From contig CADAAU010000024.1 in assembly GCA_902786015.1 (NCBI GenBank), positions 1 to 36,048 on the forward strand: DNA of 36,048 bases, given 5' to 3'. Origin of the DNA: an uncultured Coriobacteriaceae bacterium. GTDB lineage: Bacteria > Actinomycetota > Coriobacteriia > Coriobacteriales > Atopobiaceae. The translations under genes were made by a program, and so were the position numbers. The stretch's first letter is position 1; the number at the start of each line of letters is the position of its first letter. The notes beneath the pieces are model-generated. The model saw only the letters and a list, made by a program, of their open reading frames with translations, made no database searches and was not told the origin of the DNA. Positions 26,581-34,758 of this stretch are shown piece after piece.

Positions 26581-27214
26581 GTGCGACGTCGATCCCGAGG
26601 TCCTGCGCTACCTGGGATATGCCGGACAGGAGCTGAATCCCGAGCTGGAGCGGCGCATCACAGAGGCCGTCGAGCTTTGCGAAGAAGTGTCGCGGCCAGC
26701 CAAGACGTGGCGCGGGTTCGATCCTGCAATGTTGCACTTTCCCGGAAAGAGCATTGCCGAGCACCTCGCTGGCGGCGTGGAGGTCGTGCTGATGGCCGTG
26801 ACGCTCGGGCATGGGGTGGACCGTGAGCTGCGAAGGCTCTCGATGGTGGACCCACTCGGACAAGTGATGTTTGATGCGGCGGCAACGGCTGCGGTCGAAC
26901 GGCTGGCCAACAAAACCGAGGCGCAGATTCGAGCCGAGGCACGGGAGCGGGGACTCTATTGCAGTTGGCGGTTTTCTCCAGGGTATGGCGACCTGCCGCT
27001 GGAGGTGCAGCCCGATCTTTTGGGGCGGCTCGACGCCGCGCGGCGGCTGGGCATCACGCTGACGCCCAGCAACCTGATGGTTCCCACAAAGAGCGTGACC
27101 GCCATCGTCGGCTTACATCCCACGCCACAGCCAGGGCTTGCGCAAACGTGCGACGTCTGCGAGCTGCGGCCCCACTGTGCGCTACGCTCACGCGGCGTGA
27201 CCTGCCGCGCGTGA
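26546..27214 (+). CDS. Vitamin B12-dependent methionine synthase reactivation protein
   Basis: This free-standing protein of about 222 residues corresponds to the C-terminal activation domain of MetH, which binds SAM and remethylates oxidised cobalamin. Family blocks seen are LYCSWRFSPGYGDLPLE, where R-x-x-x-GYGD is the SAM-binding motif, and LTPSNLMVPTKSVTAIVGL. The C-terminus carries a four-Cys cluster, CDVCELRPHC then VTC, found in the stand-alone clostridial-type versions. It overlaps the end of metF; the exact start is uncertain (ATG at 26546 or TTG at 26573, the latter with GGAG upstream). The partner MetH is not in this window. Confidence 0.88.
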   Translation: MTRSWSAGILAECDVDPEVLRYLGYAGQELNPELERRITEAVELCEEVSRPAKTWRGFDPAMLHFPGKSIAEHLAGGVEVVLMAVTLGHGVDRELRRLSMVDPLGQVMFDAAATAAVERLANKTEAQIRAEARERGLYCSWRFSPGYGDLPLEVQPDLLGRLDAARRLGITLTPSNLMVPTKSVTAIVGLHPTPQPGLAQTCDVCELRPHCALRSRGVTCRA

Positions 27215-27242
27215 CGGCCGGCACAAGGGGCCGAGCAGCCGG

Positions 27243-29666
27243 CTACAGAGGTTGGGCGACGGGCGCGAGGTCGCAGGTCCAGGCGTCGAGCTTGGCGTTG
27301 GGAGCCGCGTCGAGCGAGAGGTCCGAGAGATGCCCCGCCCGGTAGCTGCGCAGGGCGGCCACCGCGATCATCGCGCCATTGTCTCCGCACACGGCCATCG
27401 GGGGCACGGTGACGCGCACACCCATGCGGCCAAACTTCCGCTTATACGCCTCACGGAGCTGCGGATTCGCCGCTACGCCGCCACCCACACAAAAGTCCGT
27501 GACGCCGGTCTCCTCCACCGCGCGTGCCGCCTTGGACACCTGCACGTCGATGACCGCCGCCTCGAAGCTTGCCGCCAGATCAGGCAGGTTGATAGCCCGA
27601 CCAGCCTTGTTTTCTCCTTGGATGTAGGTAATGACAGCTGTCTTTAGACCGCTGAGCGAGAAGCGATAGTCCCCACTGTGCATCATCGCGCGCGGGAAGT
27701 GAATCGCGCGCGGATTGCCCTTTGCGGCAAGCCGACTGATTATCGGCCCGCCAGGATAGCCTAGCCCCAGCGCTTTGGCGACCTTGTCGAACGCCTCGCC
27801 CACCGCGTCGTCGATGGTGGCGCCGAGTAGCTCGTAGCTTCCCCAGTCGCGCACGTGCACGAGCATGGTGTTGCCGCCGCTGACGAGACTCGCCACGAAC
27901 GGCGGCTCGAGGTCGGGTGTCTGGAAGAGGTTCGCGAGCAGGTGACCCTCCAGGTGGTTGACCGCCACGAGCGGCAGGTCGGTGGCGCCCGCAAGACCCT
28001 TGGCGAAGGCGACCCCCACCACGAGCGCGCCCACAAGACCGGGTCCTGCCGTGACGCCCACGGCAGCGAGGTCGGTCGGGGCGAGTGTGTCGACACCGAG
28101 GGCGGCGCCGGCTTGCGCGAGGGTCTCTTCGAAGACGCCAACGATGGCTTCGGTGTGCTTGCGGCTGGCGATTTCGGGCACGACGCCACCAAAGCGTGCG
28201 TGGAAGTCGATTTGCGTCGCCACGACGTTGGCGATGACCTTGCCGTCGCCGCAGATCACGGCCAAGGCGGTCTCGTCACAGGACGACTCGATGGCGAGGA
28301 CGAGCGGCGAGGCGGCCGCGATGCGCTCGCGGGCCTGGGCATCGCGCGGAGCGGGCACGATAGGCCACGGTCGCACGGACACCTGCGGGTCCGGAGTCGC
28401 GGAATCGGGAGCCGCAGGCAGGGGCAGAGCGGCGGTCATGATGAGTGCATCCTCGCCGGACCCGTAATAACCCCGTCGCATGCCGACCTGCTCAAACCCG
28501 AGCGAGCGGTAGAGCGCAAGCGCGGAATCATTGCTCGCTGCCACCTCAAGCGTAATGTTTTGCGCGCCGAGCACGTGCCCGTCGTAGGCGACGCGCCGCA
28601 GCAGACGATTCGCGATTCCTTCTTGGCGACGATCCTGCGACACCGCGACGTCCAAGACCTCGAGCGCATCTCCCGCCAGCATGCCACCCGCAAACCCAAT
28701 GATGGTCCCTCGGTCGTGCGCCACCCACCACGTGCGGCCCGGCTGCGCGAACTCGTCCTCAAACATCGCGCGCGACCACGGCTTGTGCGAACTCCCCGCA
28801 AACGCCGTCCGCTCCAACGCAGCCACCTGCTCCACGTCGTTCACCGACATCGGGCGAAGCTGCAGGTGGAGGTCAGCCAGCTCGTCGGCGACGCCCGTGA
28901 CCTCGACGCTCGCCGGCGTGGCGAGGCCAAGGCGTGTGCGCTCGTTCTCCTCCGCATCCGAAAGGCGCGTGTAGATGGGCAGCACGAGCGCAGGATCGCC
29001 CGTCGGAGCGCCGGAGCCGTTCGCGGCCGAGGTCGCGTCATGCCATGCAAGCAGGAGTGCTTCGCCCGTGGGGAACCAAAGCTCCTCGTCGAGCACGCAC
29101 GTCATCCCTGCGGCCTCGAACCAATCGCGATATTTGAGCAGCCCGTTGCCCGTGAGCTGCAGCTCGGCCGCATCGCCACGCGCGGCCCATTCGGCCACAC
29201 ACGCGTCAGCCTTCTGTACCGTTTCGCTCGCAAATGCCCGGTGCGCGCCCGCGTCGTCCAGCTCGTAGATACCCGGATACACTTCGCCACGCATCGCGTC
29301 CATGGCCACGGCGAGCGTTCCGCGCACGCCCGCCAGCCACGCACGCCATGCGGTCGCGTCGAGCGTGGAGCCGCCCAGCAACGGCCGGCCAAGGCCGCAA
29401 GCCAGACCCTTCGCCGTGGCAATGCCAATGCGCACGCCGGTAAACGAACCCGGGCCACGGCCCACCAGCACCGCGTCCACGTCCCCCATCAAGAGGCCGG
29501 CCTGCGCGAGGGCATCGCGCGCCGTGATGACCAGCTCCTCGTTGGCGTGGCGTCGGCACATGTGGTCGCCGGTAGCGAGAAGCTCGACTTTCTCGTCTAC
29601 GCGCGCGACCGCGCAGCACAACATATCGGACGAGGTATCGAGCGAGAGAATCGTACGGGAGCTCAT
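27243..29666 (-). CDS. Fused TsaB-RimI-TsaD protein
   Basis: This single 807-codon gene joins three activities. Residues 1-245 are TsaB (ILSLDTSSDMLCCAV, VGRGPGSFTGVRIGIATAKG), the partner of TsaD. Residues 266-413 are a RimI-type GNAT acetyltransferase (LRPMSVNDVEQVAALE, acetyl-CoA loop RRQEGIANRLL, ALALYRSLGFEQVG). After a Pro/Ala-rich linker, residues 454-795 are TsaD, the threonylcarbamoyl transferase (LAIESSCDETALAV, metal motif VNHLEGHLLANLF, VSGGNTMLV). TsaB and TsaD complete t6A37 on tRNA with TsaC (encoded at 22688-23335) and TsaE (not seen here). AAGGAGTGCGTT precedes the ATG. Internal starts for separate proteins cannot be excluded, but no stop interrupts the frame. Confidence 0.94.
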   Translation of the reverse strand: MSSRTILSLDTSSDMLCCAVARVDEKVELLATGDHMCRRHANEELVITARDALAQAGLLMGDVDAVLVGRGPGSFTGVRIGIATAKGLACGLGRPLLGGSTLDATAWRAWLAGVRGTLAVAMDAMRGEVYPGIYELDDAGAHRAFASETVQKADACVAEWAARGDAAELQLTGNGLLKYRDWFEAAGMTCVLDEELWFPTGEALLLAWHDATSAANGSGAPTGDPALVLPIYTRLSDAEENERTRLGLATPASVEVTGVADELADLHLQLRPMSVNDVEQVAALERTAFAGSSHKPWSRAMFEDEFAQPGRTWWVAHDRGTIIGFAGGMLAGDALEVLDVAVSQDRRQEGIANRLLRRVAYDGHVLGAQNITLEVAASNDSALALYRSLGFEQVGMRRGYYGSGEDALIMTAALPLPAAPDSATPDPQVSVRPWPIVPAPRDAQARERIAAASPLVLAIESSCDETALAVICGDGKVIANVVATQIDFHARFGGVVPEIASRKHTEAIVGVFEETLAQAGAALGVDTLAPTDLAAVGVTAGPGLVGALVVGVAFAKGLAGATDLPLVAVNHLEGHLLANLFQTPDLEPPFVASLVSGGNTMLVHVRDWGSYELLGATIDDAVGEAFDKVAKALGLGYPGGPIISRLAAKGNPRAIHFPRAMMHSGDYRFSLSGLKTAVITYIQGENKAGRAINLPDLAASFEAAVIDVQVSKAARAVEETGVTDFCVGGGVAANPQLREAYKRKFGRMGVRVTVPPMAVCGDNGAMIAVAALRSYRAGHLSDLSLDAAPNAKLDAWTCDLAPVAQPL

Positions 29667-29759
29667 AACGCACTCCTTTTCTTTGAGATTTGAACCCCAG
29701 TAGTGTAGCGCAAGCGCGCGGTCAGGTCAGGCCAGTCCGCCACCGTTCACACCTGGAGG

Positions 29760-29821
29760 CAAGCGATGGGGAGCACCCCCTTTGCCTCAAGCAAGGCAAT
29801 GGGGGTGCTCCCCATCGCTTG
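29760..29821. repeat. Long inverted repeat, 27-bp arms and 8-nt loop
   Basis: Arms 29760-29786 and 29795-29821 are reverse complements with one mismatch. It begins 18 bases after the stop of the membrane protein gene and lies upstream of the TsaB-RimI-TsaD gene. It resembles the hairpins at 2499 and 9819 in size and position but not in sequence. No T-tract follows. The probable role is a transcript end. Confidence 0.88.
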
Positions 29822-29839
29822 TGAACTGTAACTCCAGTC

Positions 29840-31468
29840 CTACTTTGGGGGTAGTCCAAAAGCCTGACGCATGGCGTTTGCGGAGTCAAACAAATGGACG
29901 CAGTACTCGTCGGCCTGATAGGCCGCCTCGCCCAGATTGATGCCCGCGGCAGCAAGCTGGCCCCTCTCGATTTCGCTGGTGATGAGGAACACTTCGCCCT
30001 CGGGATCCTCCGTCGCATGCGAGGCCTCTTCGAGCCACTTGTAATTCTCCAGCGACCACCAAGGATCATCGTGAACGTGCGGCAAGAAGCCCCAAACCTC
30101 GAGCTTGCCGTCACTGAGCTCGACCATGTCGTTGCAGTTCCAGAACGTGGCATATCCATTGGTATGCCCCTCGTCAACAAGCCATTGTGCGACTTTCTCT
30201 TTGGGATATGGCTCTCCGCTGAGCGCGTGCTTAACGGAAGGGTAATACCAGAATCCGACCGCCTGCACGAACAACAGAAACACGGTGAGGCCTGCGACCG
30301 CATTTGCCAGAAGTCGATCGCGGTGCATTTCCTTGAGGGCTATTGGCAGCAGGACAATCGCGAAGGCGGCAAAGAACGTGAGGTATCGCGAGATTGCCGT
30401 ACCATACAACCAGTACACACAGGCGGACCAAACGTATCCCACCAACGTATAGCACACTGCGAACTGCAAATTGCGGCTGAGCGTACGCCACCTAGCAACG
30501 CAAAGACCGATGCACCCGAGCATGATGACGGTAAAGACAATCGCAGCGAGGTTTGCAATGCCGTCTGGCGCAATCGCCTTCTCGCTTCCCGTGAACCCCC
30601 ATGACTCAATGAGACCGGAACACACAAAGTCGAGAAATTCGGATGCCTTGAATGCCTGTAAACCGACTCCGGCATAATGGGCGAACTCGCAGATTCGGCT
30701 CAAAACAAAGTGGTTGATAAGGAAGCCGATTCCGCCGCCAACGAGCACGGACATCGACTCGGCAAGAACGCTGAATCCGCTCTTCGAAACGCTGGCGACC
30801 CGCTCGCGAATCGTCTCGCCGCGTGCCTCCCAAAGGGCCACCACCGCCGCGGCAATCACCGCCGGAAAGTAGTATAGGATTGGGGTTCGAATCCCGTTCA
30901 GGCCAAAAACAAGACCCAGAGCCGCCCCGACCGCGAGGAGCCGTGGACTCAGCTTATCGCGCTTTCTGGCCATGGCGCAAAGAGCCACGACGAGGCAGCA
31001 GAGGCAAACGGTAAGCATGTAGAACTGCCCCAAAAGGAAGAACTTCATGTATAGAAGGCTAAAGGGCAACAGGAACAGGCCCGCGACCCATTTGTAGTCA
31101 TCCCACGTGTCCAGCGTCTTTGCCATGAACCTATATGAGGCCACGACCAGCACCATGTTTATAAGAAGCGAAACTCCTCGCGCCAACATCCAGTCATTTG
31201 GAAAGAGCAGCAGGCCCACGGCGAGCGTAAGGTGGTCCGCGACGGCCGCCACCTCCGTCGAGTAGTAAAATCCCGGGACGACCAAGAAGCCACCGTGCTT
31301 GACGAGCGACGACGCAATGACCATCTCGCTCGCGACGTCCGCATCAAAATACGCGCCATACATCTGTCCCGTCGGGTGGGAGCCCGCACTGTTCATAAGA
31401 TATGTCGCGAACGTAAGCACCCCACAGAGGACGATCCATCCCCACGAAAGGAAATTCTTTTTGCTCAT
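29840..31468 (-). CDS. Polytopic membrane protein, GT-C glycosyltransferase-like
   Basis: This 542-residue membrane protein has about ten hydrophobic helices and a soluble C-terminal domain of about 130 residues (HVHDDPWWSLENYKWLEEA and following). After the first helix, the extracytoplasmic loop contains GAYFDADVASEMVIASSLV, where the acidic D-x-D resembles the catalytic loop-one motif of GT-C glycosyltransferases using polyprenyl-linked sugars. That layout, plus the GT2 and sugar genes beside it, suggests transfer of a lipid-linked sugar to a surface polymer. No named family was recognised. The ATG at 31468 is chosen over a TTG nine bases upstream; the ribosome site is weak. Confidence 0.72.
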   Translation of the reverse strand: MSKKNFLSWGWIVLCGVLTFATYLMNSAGSHPTGQMYGAYFDADVASEMVIASSLVKHGGFLVVPGFYYSTEVAAVADHLTLAVGLLLFPNDWMLARGVSLLINMVLVVASYRFMAKTLDTWDDYKWVAGLFLLPFSLLYMKFFLLGQFYMLTVCLCCLVVALCAMARKRDKLSPRLLAVGAALGLVFGLNGIRTPILYYFPAVIAAAVVALWEARGETIRERVASVSKSGFSVLAESMSVLVGGGIGFLINHFVLSRICEFAHYAGVGLQAFKASEFLDFVCSGLIESWGFTGSEKAIAPDGIANLAAIVFTVIMLGCIGLCVARWRTLSRNLQFAVCYTLVGYVWSACVYWLYGTAISRYLTFFAAFAIVLLPIALKEMHRDRLLANAVAGLTVFLLFVQAVGFWYYPSVKHALSGEPYPKEKVAQWLVDEGHTNGYATFWNCNDMVELSDGKLEVWGFLPHVHDDPWWSLENYKWLEEASHATEDPEGEVFLITSEIERGQLAAAGINLGEAAYQADEYCVHLFDSANAMRQAFGLPPK

Positions 31469-31553
31469 AAGTACCAATCCGATATCTTTATACGCGAGCA
31501 GTCATTGTCGCACAGCGATGTGTGACCTAGATGTAATCACTGTTCGGGCACAA

Positions 31554-32768
31554 TCACACAAAATACGGCTGCCCGCTCAAAACCAACAGGAAGTACTTTG
31601 CCCCGCTCAGAAACTGACAAGTCAATAGCGCGGCGCACGCCACGTTTAACCCGCCGATTCTGCCAACCTCGGCGAATTGCCGTTTGCATGAAGAGACAAG
31701 CCACGGAACGAACCACAAATAAAGCAAGTAGGCCGCACCGTAAAGGCCCCAGACGAAGTTCCCATGCGTTGCGCGTGGTCCGGTTTCCGCAAGCACAATG
31801 ACTATCGCGATCGCGGCAAGATAGTGCCAAAAGAAAAACCTGTCGGCATCCGTCGAGCTCTTTCTTTGGATGAGCAGCAGCAGGGTGGGAAACAGCAGAG
31901 CGGTAACGATCTTTATCACCGCAATGTGGACACCGTCAGCAAAAAACTGCGACTCCAAAAACTGGAGAACTATACCGCTTTCTTGGCCTGTTGAATCGGC
32001 CGCTCCGTACAATTGCTGGCTTTGCATCTTTAAGATGACCAGAGAGGGGATCACAACGCTCCCCATTGCGAGGGCCGATTTCACCGCAGCCGCCAAGTCA
32101 TCGCCGTGATAGACGGCCAAGCCAAACTTCACCACGACGTATATTGCGAGGGTCAGACCAAATGTAAGCAAGAAATTGGGTTTGGCAGACGTAGATAGCG
32201 CAAGAGAAATTGAGACGAGCAGCCAATCGCGGACCGAAGGCATCTTGCTCCCTGGCTTCTGCAGCACCTCAACGAAGAAAAGCATCGTGAGGACAGCAAA
32301 CAGCCGCATGCCAATATAGGTAATGTTGTGCCACGGCTGCGTTACGAGGCTGCCACGATAGAAGCCAATCTCCTCAACTGGCATGTAACAAGATGCGAGG
32401 AAGAGGAGCGGAAGCGCAACTAACTCTGGATGGTCAATGCCTTTTCCAAAGAACTTCTTTATGAAGCACGCCGAAACCATCCATGTGGCAACCACGAGCG
32501 CCGCCTCAAATAGCGCTATGCTCAAAGGGGCGTTCGGCGCGTGCTGAATTATGACGCTCAAAAAAGCCGCGATGAGGGAGTACCTATGCCCCATGGTTAT
32601 AAGGCGTATGTGCTCCGACAAATCCGACGGGAAGAGGCTGCCTGGTGTCCAAATCGCCTGATGATAAAAAAGATACGTGCACGCCGCAAAAAGCAGCGAG
32701 CCAAGAATTGCGTCGAGGATAAGGCGCCTTATCGATTTGTCAGATAACGCTTTCATGCCCTTTTCCAT
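31554..32768 (-). CDS. Polytopic membrane protein of the glycan locus
   Basis: This 404-residue protein has about ten hydrophobic helices, for example LILDAILGSLLFAACTYLF, LSIALFEAALVVATWMVSA, DWLLVSISLALSTSA and YLAAIAIVIVLAETGP. The first outside loop carries GSLFPSDLSEHIRLITMGH, where Ser-Asp-x-x-Glu-His follows helix one, reminiscent of GT-C enzymes or polysaccharide polymerases, but I do not recognise a family. It lies 85 bp upstream of the other membrane protein on the same strand, so they are probably cotranscribed. The start could be ATG 32768 or the in-frame ATG 12 bases later. Function is inferred from neighbours only. Confidence 0.65.
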   Translation of the reverse strand: MEKGMKALSDKSIRRLILDAILGSLLFAACTYLFYHQAIWTPGSLFPSDLSEHIRLITMGHRYSLIAAFLSVIIQHAPNAPLSIALFEAALVVATWMVSACFIKKFFGKGIDHPELVALPLLFLASCYMPVEEIGFYRGSLVTQPWHNITYIGMRLFAVLTMLFFVEVLQKPGSKMPSVRDWLLVSISLALSTSAKPNFLLTFGLTLAIYVVVKFGLAVYHGDDLAAAVKSALAMGSVVIPSLVILKMQSQQLYGAADSTGQESGIVLQFLESQFFADGVHIAVIKIVTALLFPTLLLLIQRKSSTDADRFFFWHYLAAIAIVIVLAETGPRATHGNFVWGLYGAAYLLYLWFVPWLVSSCKRQFAEVGRIGGLNVACAALLTCQFLSGAKYFLLVLSGQPYFV

Positions 32769-32936
32769 TGCCCATCCATTTGCGAGTGCGTGTTGCGGAG
32801 TTTGCTAGAGACATAGAACACGTTCGAAAGACGGATGTCAATAAAACGAGCACAGAGTCCTTAAAATCATGCTCGACCCCATGCAAGCGCTGAGCCTTCT
32901 AGGATTTTTTGTCTACGCTCTTGGAGCGCGACAATC

Positions 32937-32952
32937 CGTATCATATGATACG
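32937..32952. promoter_or_regulatory. 16-bp perfect palindrome, possible operator
   Basis: CGTATCATATGATACG is a perfect 16-bp palindrome in the divergent region between the membrane-protein genes and the GT2 gene. Its position about 12 bp upstream of a candidate -35 box suggests a regulator-binding site. No regulator is encoded nearby. The rest of 32769-33080 shows no gene. Confidence 0.45.
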
Positions 32953-32963
32953 AAAGAATGAGG

Positions 32964-32992
32964 TTGACGCATCCAACCGTAATATAAAGAAT
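32964..32992 (+). promoter_or_regulatory. Candidate promoter of the GT2 gene
   Basis: TTGACG (32964-32969) and AAGAAT (32987-32992) are separated by 17 bp. The -35 is near consensus and the -10 is weak. The predicted transcript would have a leader of about 80 bases before the GT2 start. Confidence 0.35.
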
Positions 32993-33080
32993 ACTAGATG
33001 CTGACGAAGCAAACCTTACACTCAGCAACCCACTCGAATCGGGGCTATTCGCTTGGACAATCATGAAAGGTGGCGACCCG

Positions 33081-34064
33081 ATGGCAATCGGGAAGATTTC
33101 CGTGGTAATACCGTGCTATCGTTCGGAAAAAACAATCGGAAAGGTTGTGCGGCTCACACGAGAAGAAATCACAAAACTCGGATATACGACGGAGTTCGTC
33201 TTGGTCAACGACTGCTCGCCCGACGACACCGTTGGAGCAATAACGCAGCTCGCGCGGACGTCCAACGACGTCATCGCGATTGACCTGGCAAAGAACTTTG
33301 GCCAGCACGGGGCAATAATGAGCGGCCTGCACCATGTAACGGGAGACTTTGTCTTGCTCATGGACGACGACATGCAGACGCACCCGTCGCAAATCAAGAA
33401 GCTGCTGGGCGCGATGGACGAGAACACGGATGTGGTTTTTGGCAAGTACCCAGCACGAAAGGAGGCTCTCTGGAGACGACTCGGCTCCAAGTTCTCCCAC
33501 TGGACCATGCAGGTGATGTCCAACATACCCGCAAACATAGAGATGAGCAACTACGTACTTATGCGCGAATACGTGGCGCGGGAAATGTGCAGGTACGAGG
33601 GCCCCTTCCCCACCGCGCAAGGACTCATTTTTCAGATTACGACGCACATCTCGAATGCCGACGTGGAACACTTCGACCGCGAGTCTGGCGTCTCTGGGTA
33701 TACGTTGCGCGGCCTCGTGAAGCTCTGGCTCACGTTCCTGAACTCGTCGATGCTGCCGTTGCGCATTGCGTCATTCTTGGGTGCTTTCATGGGAGCCTTC
33801 GGTATTGTTCTTGCTCTTATATTGGTACTGCGCAGGATCTTTGACCCCAACGTCGCGCTTGGGTGGAGCTCAACCATCGTGGCAATACTCACGTGTTCTG
33901 GAATAATCGTTATGGCGCTTGGCATCGTGGGCGAATACGTAGGGCGTCTCTTCCTAACGGTGAACAAAATGCCGCAGTTCATCGAGAGGCGACAAGTCGT
34001 CGGAGACCCAACAGACGAGACTCCGAAAGAGCCGAGTTCCCAAACAGATCGTTCCAAAAGCTAG
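33081..34064 (+). CDS. GT2 glycosyltransferase of the GtrB/ArnC type
   Basis: This 327-residue enzyme probably attaches a nucleotide-activated sugar to undecaprenyl phosphate on the cytoplasmic face. The GT-A domain at about 1-220 shows ISVVIPCYRSEKTI, VLVNDCSPDDT and the metal-binding DDDMQTHPSQI (D-x-D type). Two C-terminal membrane helices (FLGAFMGAFGIVLALILVL and STIVAILTCSGIIVMALGI) are typical of dolichol/undecaprenyl-phosphate sugar synthases such as GtrB and ArnC. The start at 33081 has AAAGGTGG seven bases ahead; an ATG at 33063 would add six residues. It is followed 21 bp later by the acyltransferase gene on the same strand. Confidence 0.88.
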   Translation: MAIGKISVVIPCYRSEKTIGKVVRLTREEITKLGYTTEFVLVNDCSPDDTVGAITQLARTSNDVIAIDLAKNFGQHGAIMSGLHHVTGDFVLLMDDDMQTHPSQIKKLLGAMDENTDVVFGKYPARKEALWRRLGSKFSHWTMQVMSNIPANIEMSNYVLMREYVAREMCRYEGPFPTAQGLIFQITTHISNADVEHFDRESGVSGYTLRGLVKLWLTFLNSSMLPLRIASFLGAFMGAFGIVLALILVLRRIFDPNVALGWSSTIVAILTCSGIIVMALGIVGEYVGRLFLTVNKMPQFIERRQVVGDPTDETPKEPSSQTDRSKS

Positions 34065-34085
34065 CTTTGTGAGATGGGGCAGCAC

Positions 34086-34742
34086 ATGAAGGACTTAATT
34101 ATCTGTGGTAACGGCGACTTCGCCCGCATGCTGAAGTACTATGTCGAGACCGACGGGGGAAGAAGCGTGGCGTGCTTCACCGTAAACAGGGAGTTCGTGC
34201 AAGACCGCACATTTTGCGGTCTGCCCCTCGTTCCCTTTGAGGAACTGGCCACATCATACCCGCCCGATTCATACGAGATTCTCATGGGCGTCGGCTACTC
34301 AAAGATGAACGATGTCAGAAAAGGGCTGTTCCGTCAATGCAAAGAGGCGGGGTACGACATCGCGAGCTACATTCATTCGAGTTGCGTCGTACATACTGAC
34401 GATATTGGCGAGGGCAATGTGCTGCTTGAAAACTGCCTCGTGTATCCATTTGTTTGCATTGGCGACGGAAACCTCATGTGGGATCACGTAGTAATATCCC
34501 ACGACTGCGTCGTGGGCGACTTCAATACGTTTGCGGGTTCCTCCGACCTAAGCGGTTATGTAACGGTAGGCAACAATTGCTTTCTTGGCAAAGGCTGTGT
34601 AGTCCGCAACGGCACGACCATTGCGGACTACACGCTCATTGGTGCCACGGCGTACGCGAAGGGCAAGACCAACCCCTATGACGTCATCGTTCCGGCAAGG
34701 AGCGTCACCCTCCAGCACAAGAGGAGCACCGACTTCCTATAG
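34086..34742 (+). CDS. PglD/NeuD-like sugar O/N-acyltransferase
   Basis: This 218-residue protein has an N-terminal Rossmann-like nucleotide-sugar domain (KDLIICGNGDFARMLKYYV, ILMGVGYSKMNDVRKGL) and a left-handed beta-helix of hexapeptide repeats from about 100 on (IGEGNVLLENC, VVISHDCVVGDFNTF, VTVGNNCFLGKGCVVR). The His in ISHDCVVGD matches the catalytic base position of PglD-type acetyltransferases. These enzymes acetylate amino-sugar nucleotides such as UDP- or dTDP-4-amino-4,6-dideoxyhexoses, and a 4-aminotransferase is encoded next door in convergent orientation (gap of 16 bp). The start could also be ATG 34074; the later one has GGGGC upstream. The exact substrate is inferred. Confidence 0.85.
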   Translation: MKDLIICGNGDFARMLKYYVETDGGRSVACFTVNREFVQDRTFCGLPLVPFEELATSYPPDSYEILMGVGYSKMNDVRKGLFRQCKEAGYDIASYIHSSCVVHTDDIGEGNVLLENCLVYPFVCIGDGNLMWDHVVISHDCVVGDFNTFAGSSDLSGYVTVGNNCFLGKGCVVRNGTTIADYTLIGATAYAKGKTNPYDVIVPARSVTLQHKRSTDFL

Positions 34743-34758
34743 GAAACCAGCCAAAGAC

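Noticed and set aside
27855..29693. 612-codon plus-strand open frame opposite the TsaB-RimI-TsaD gene
   Set aside because: GC-rich codon bias leaves antisense frames open. The product is Arg/His-rich with no domain, while the minus strand encodes three recognised enzymes.
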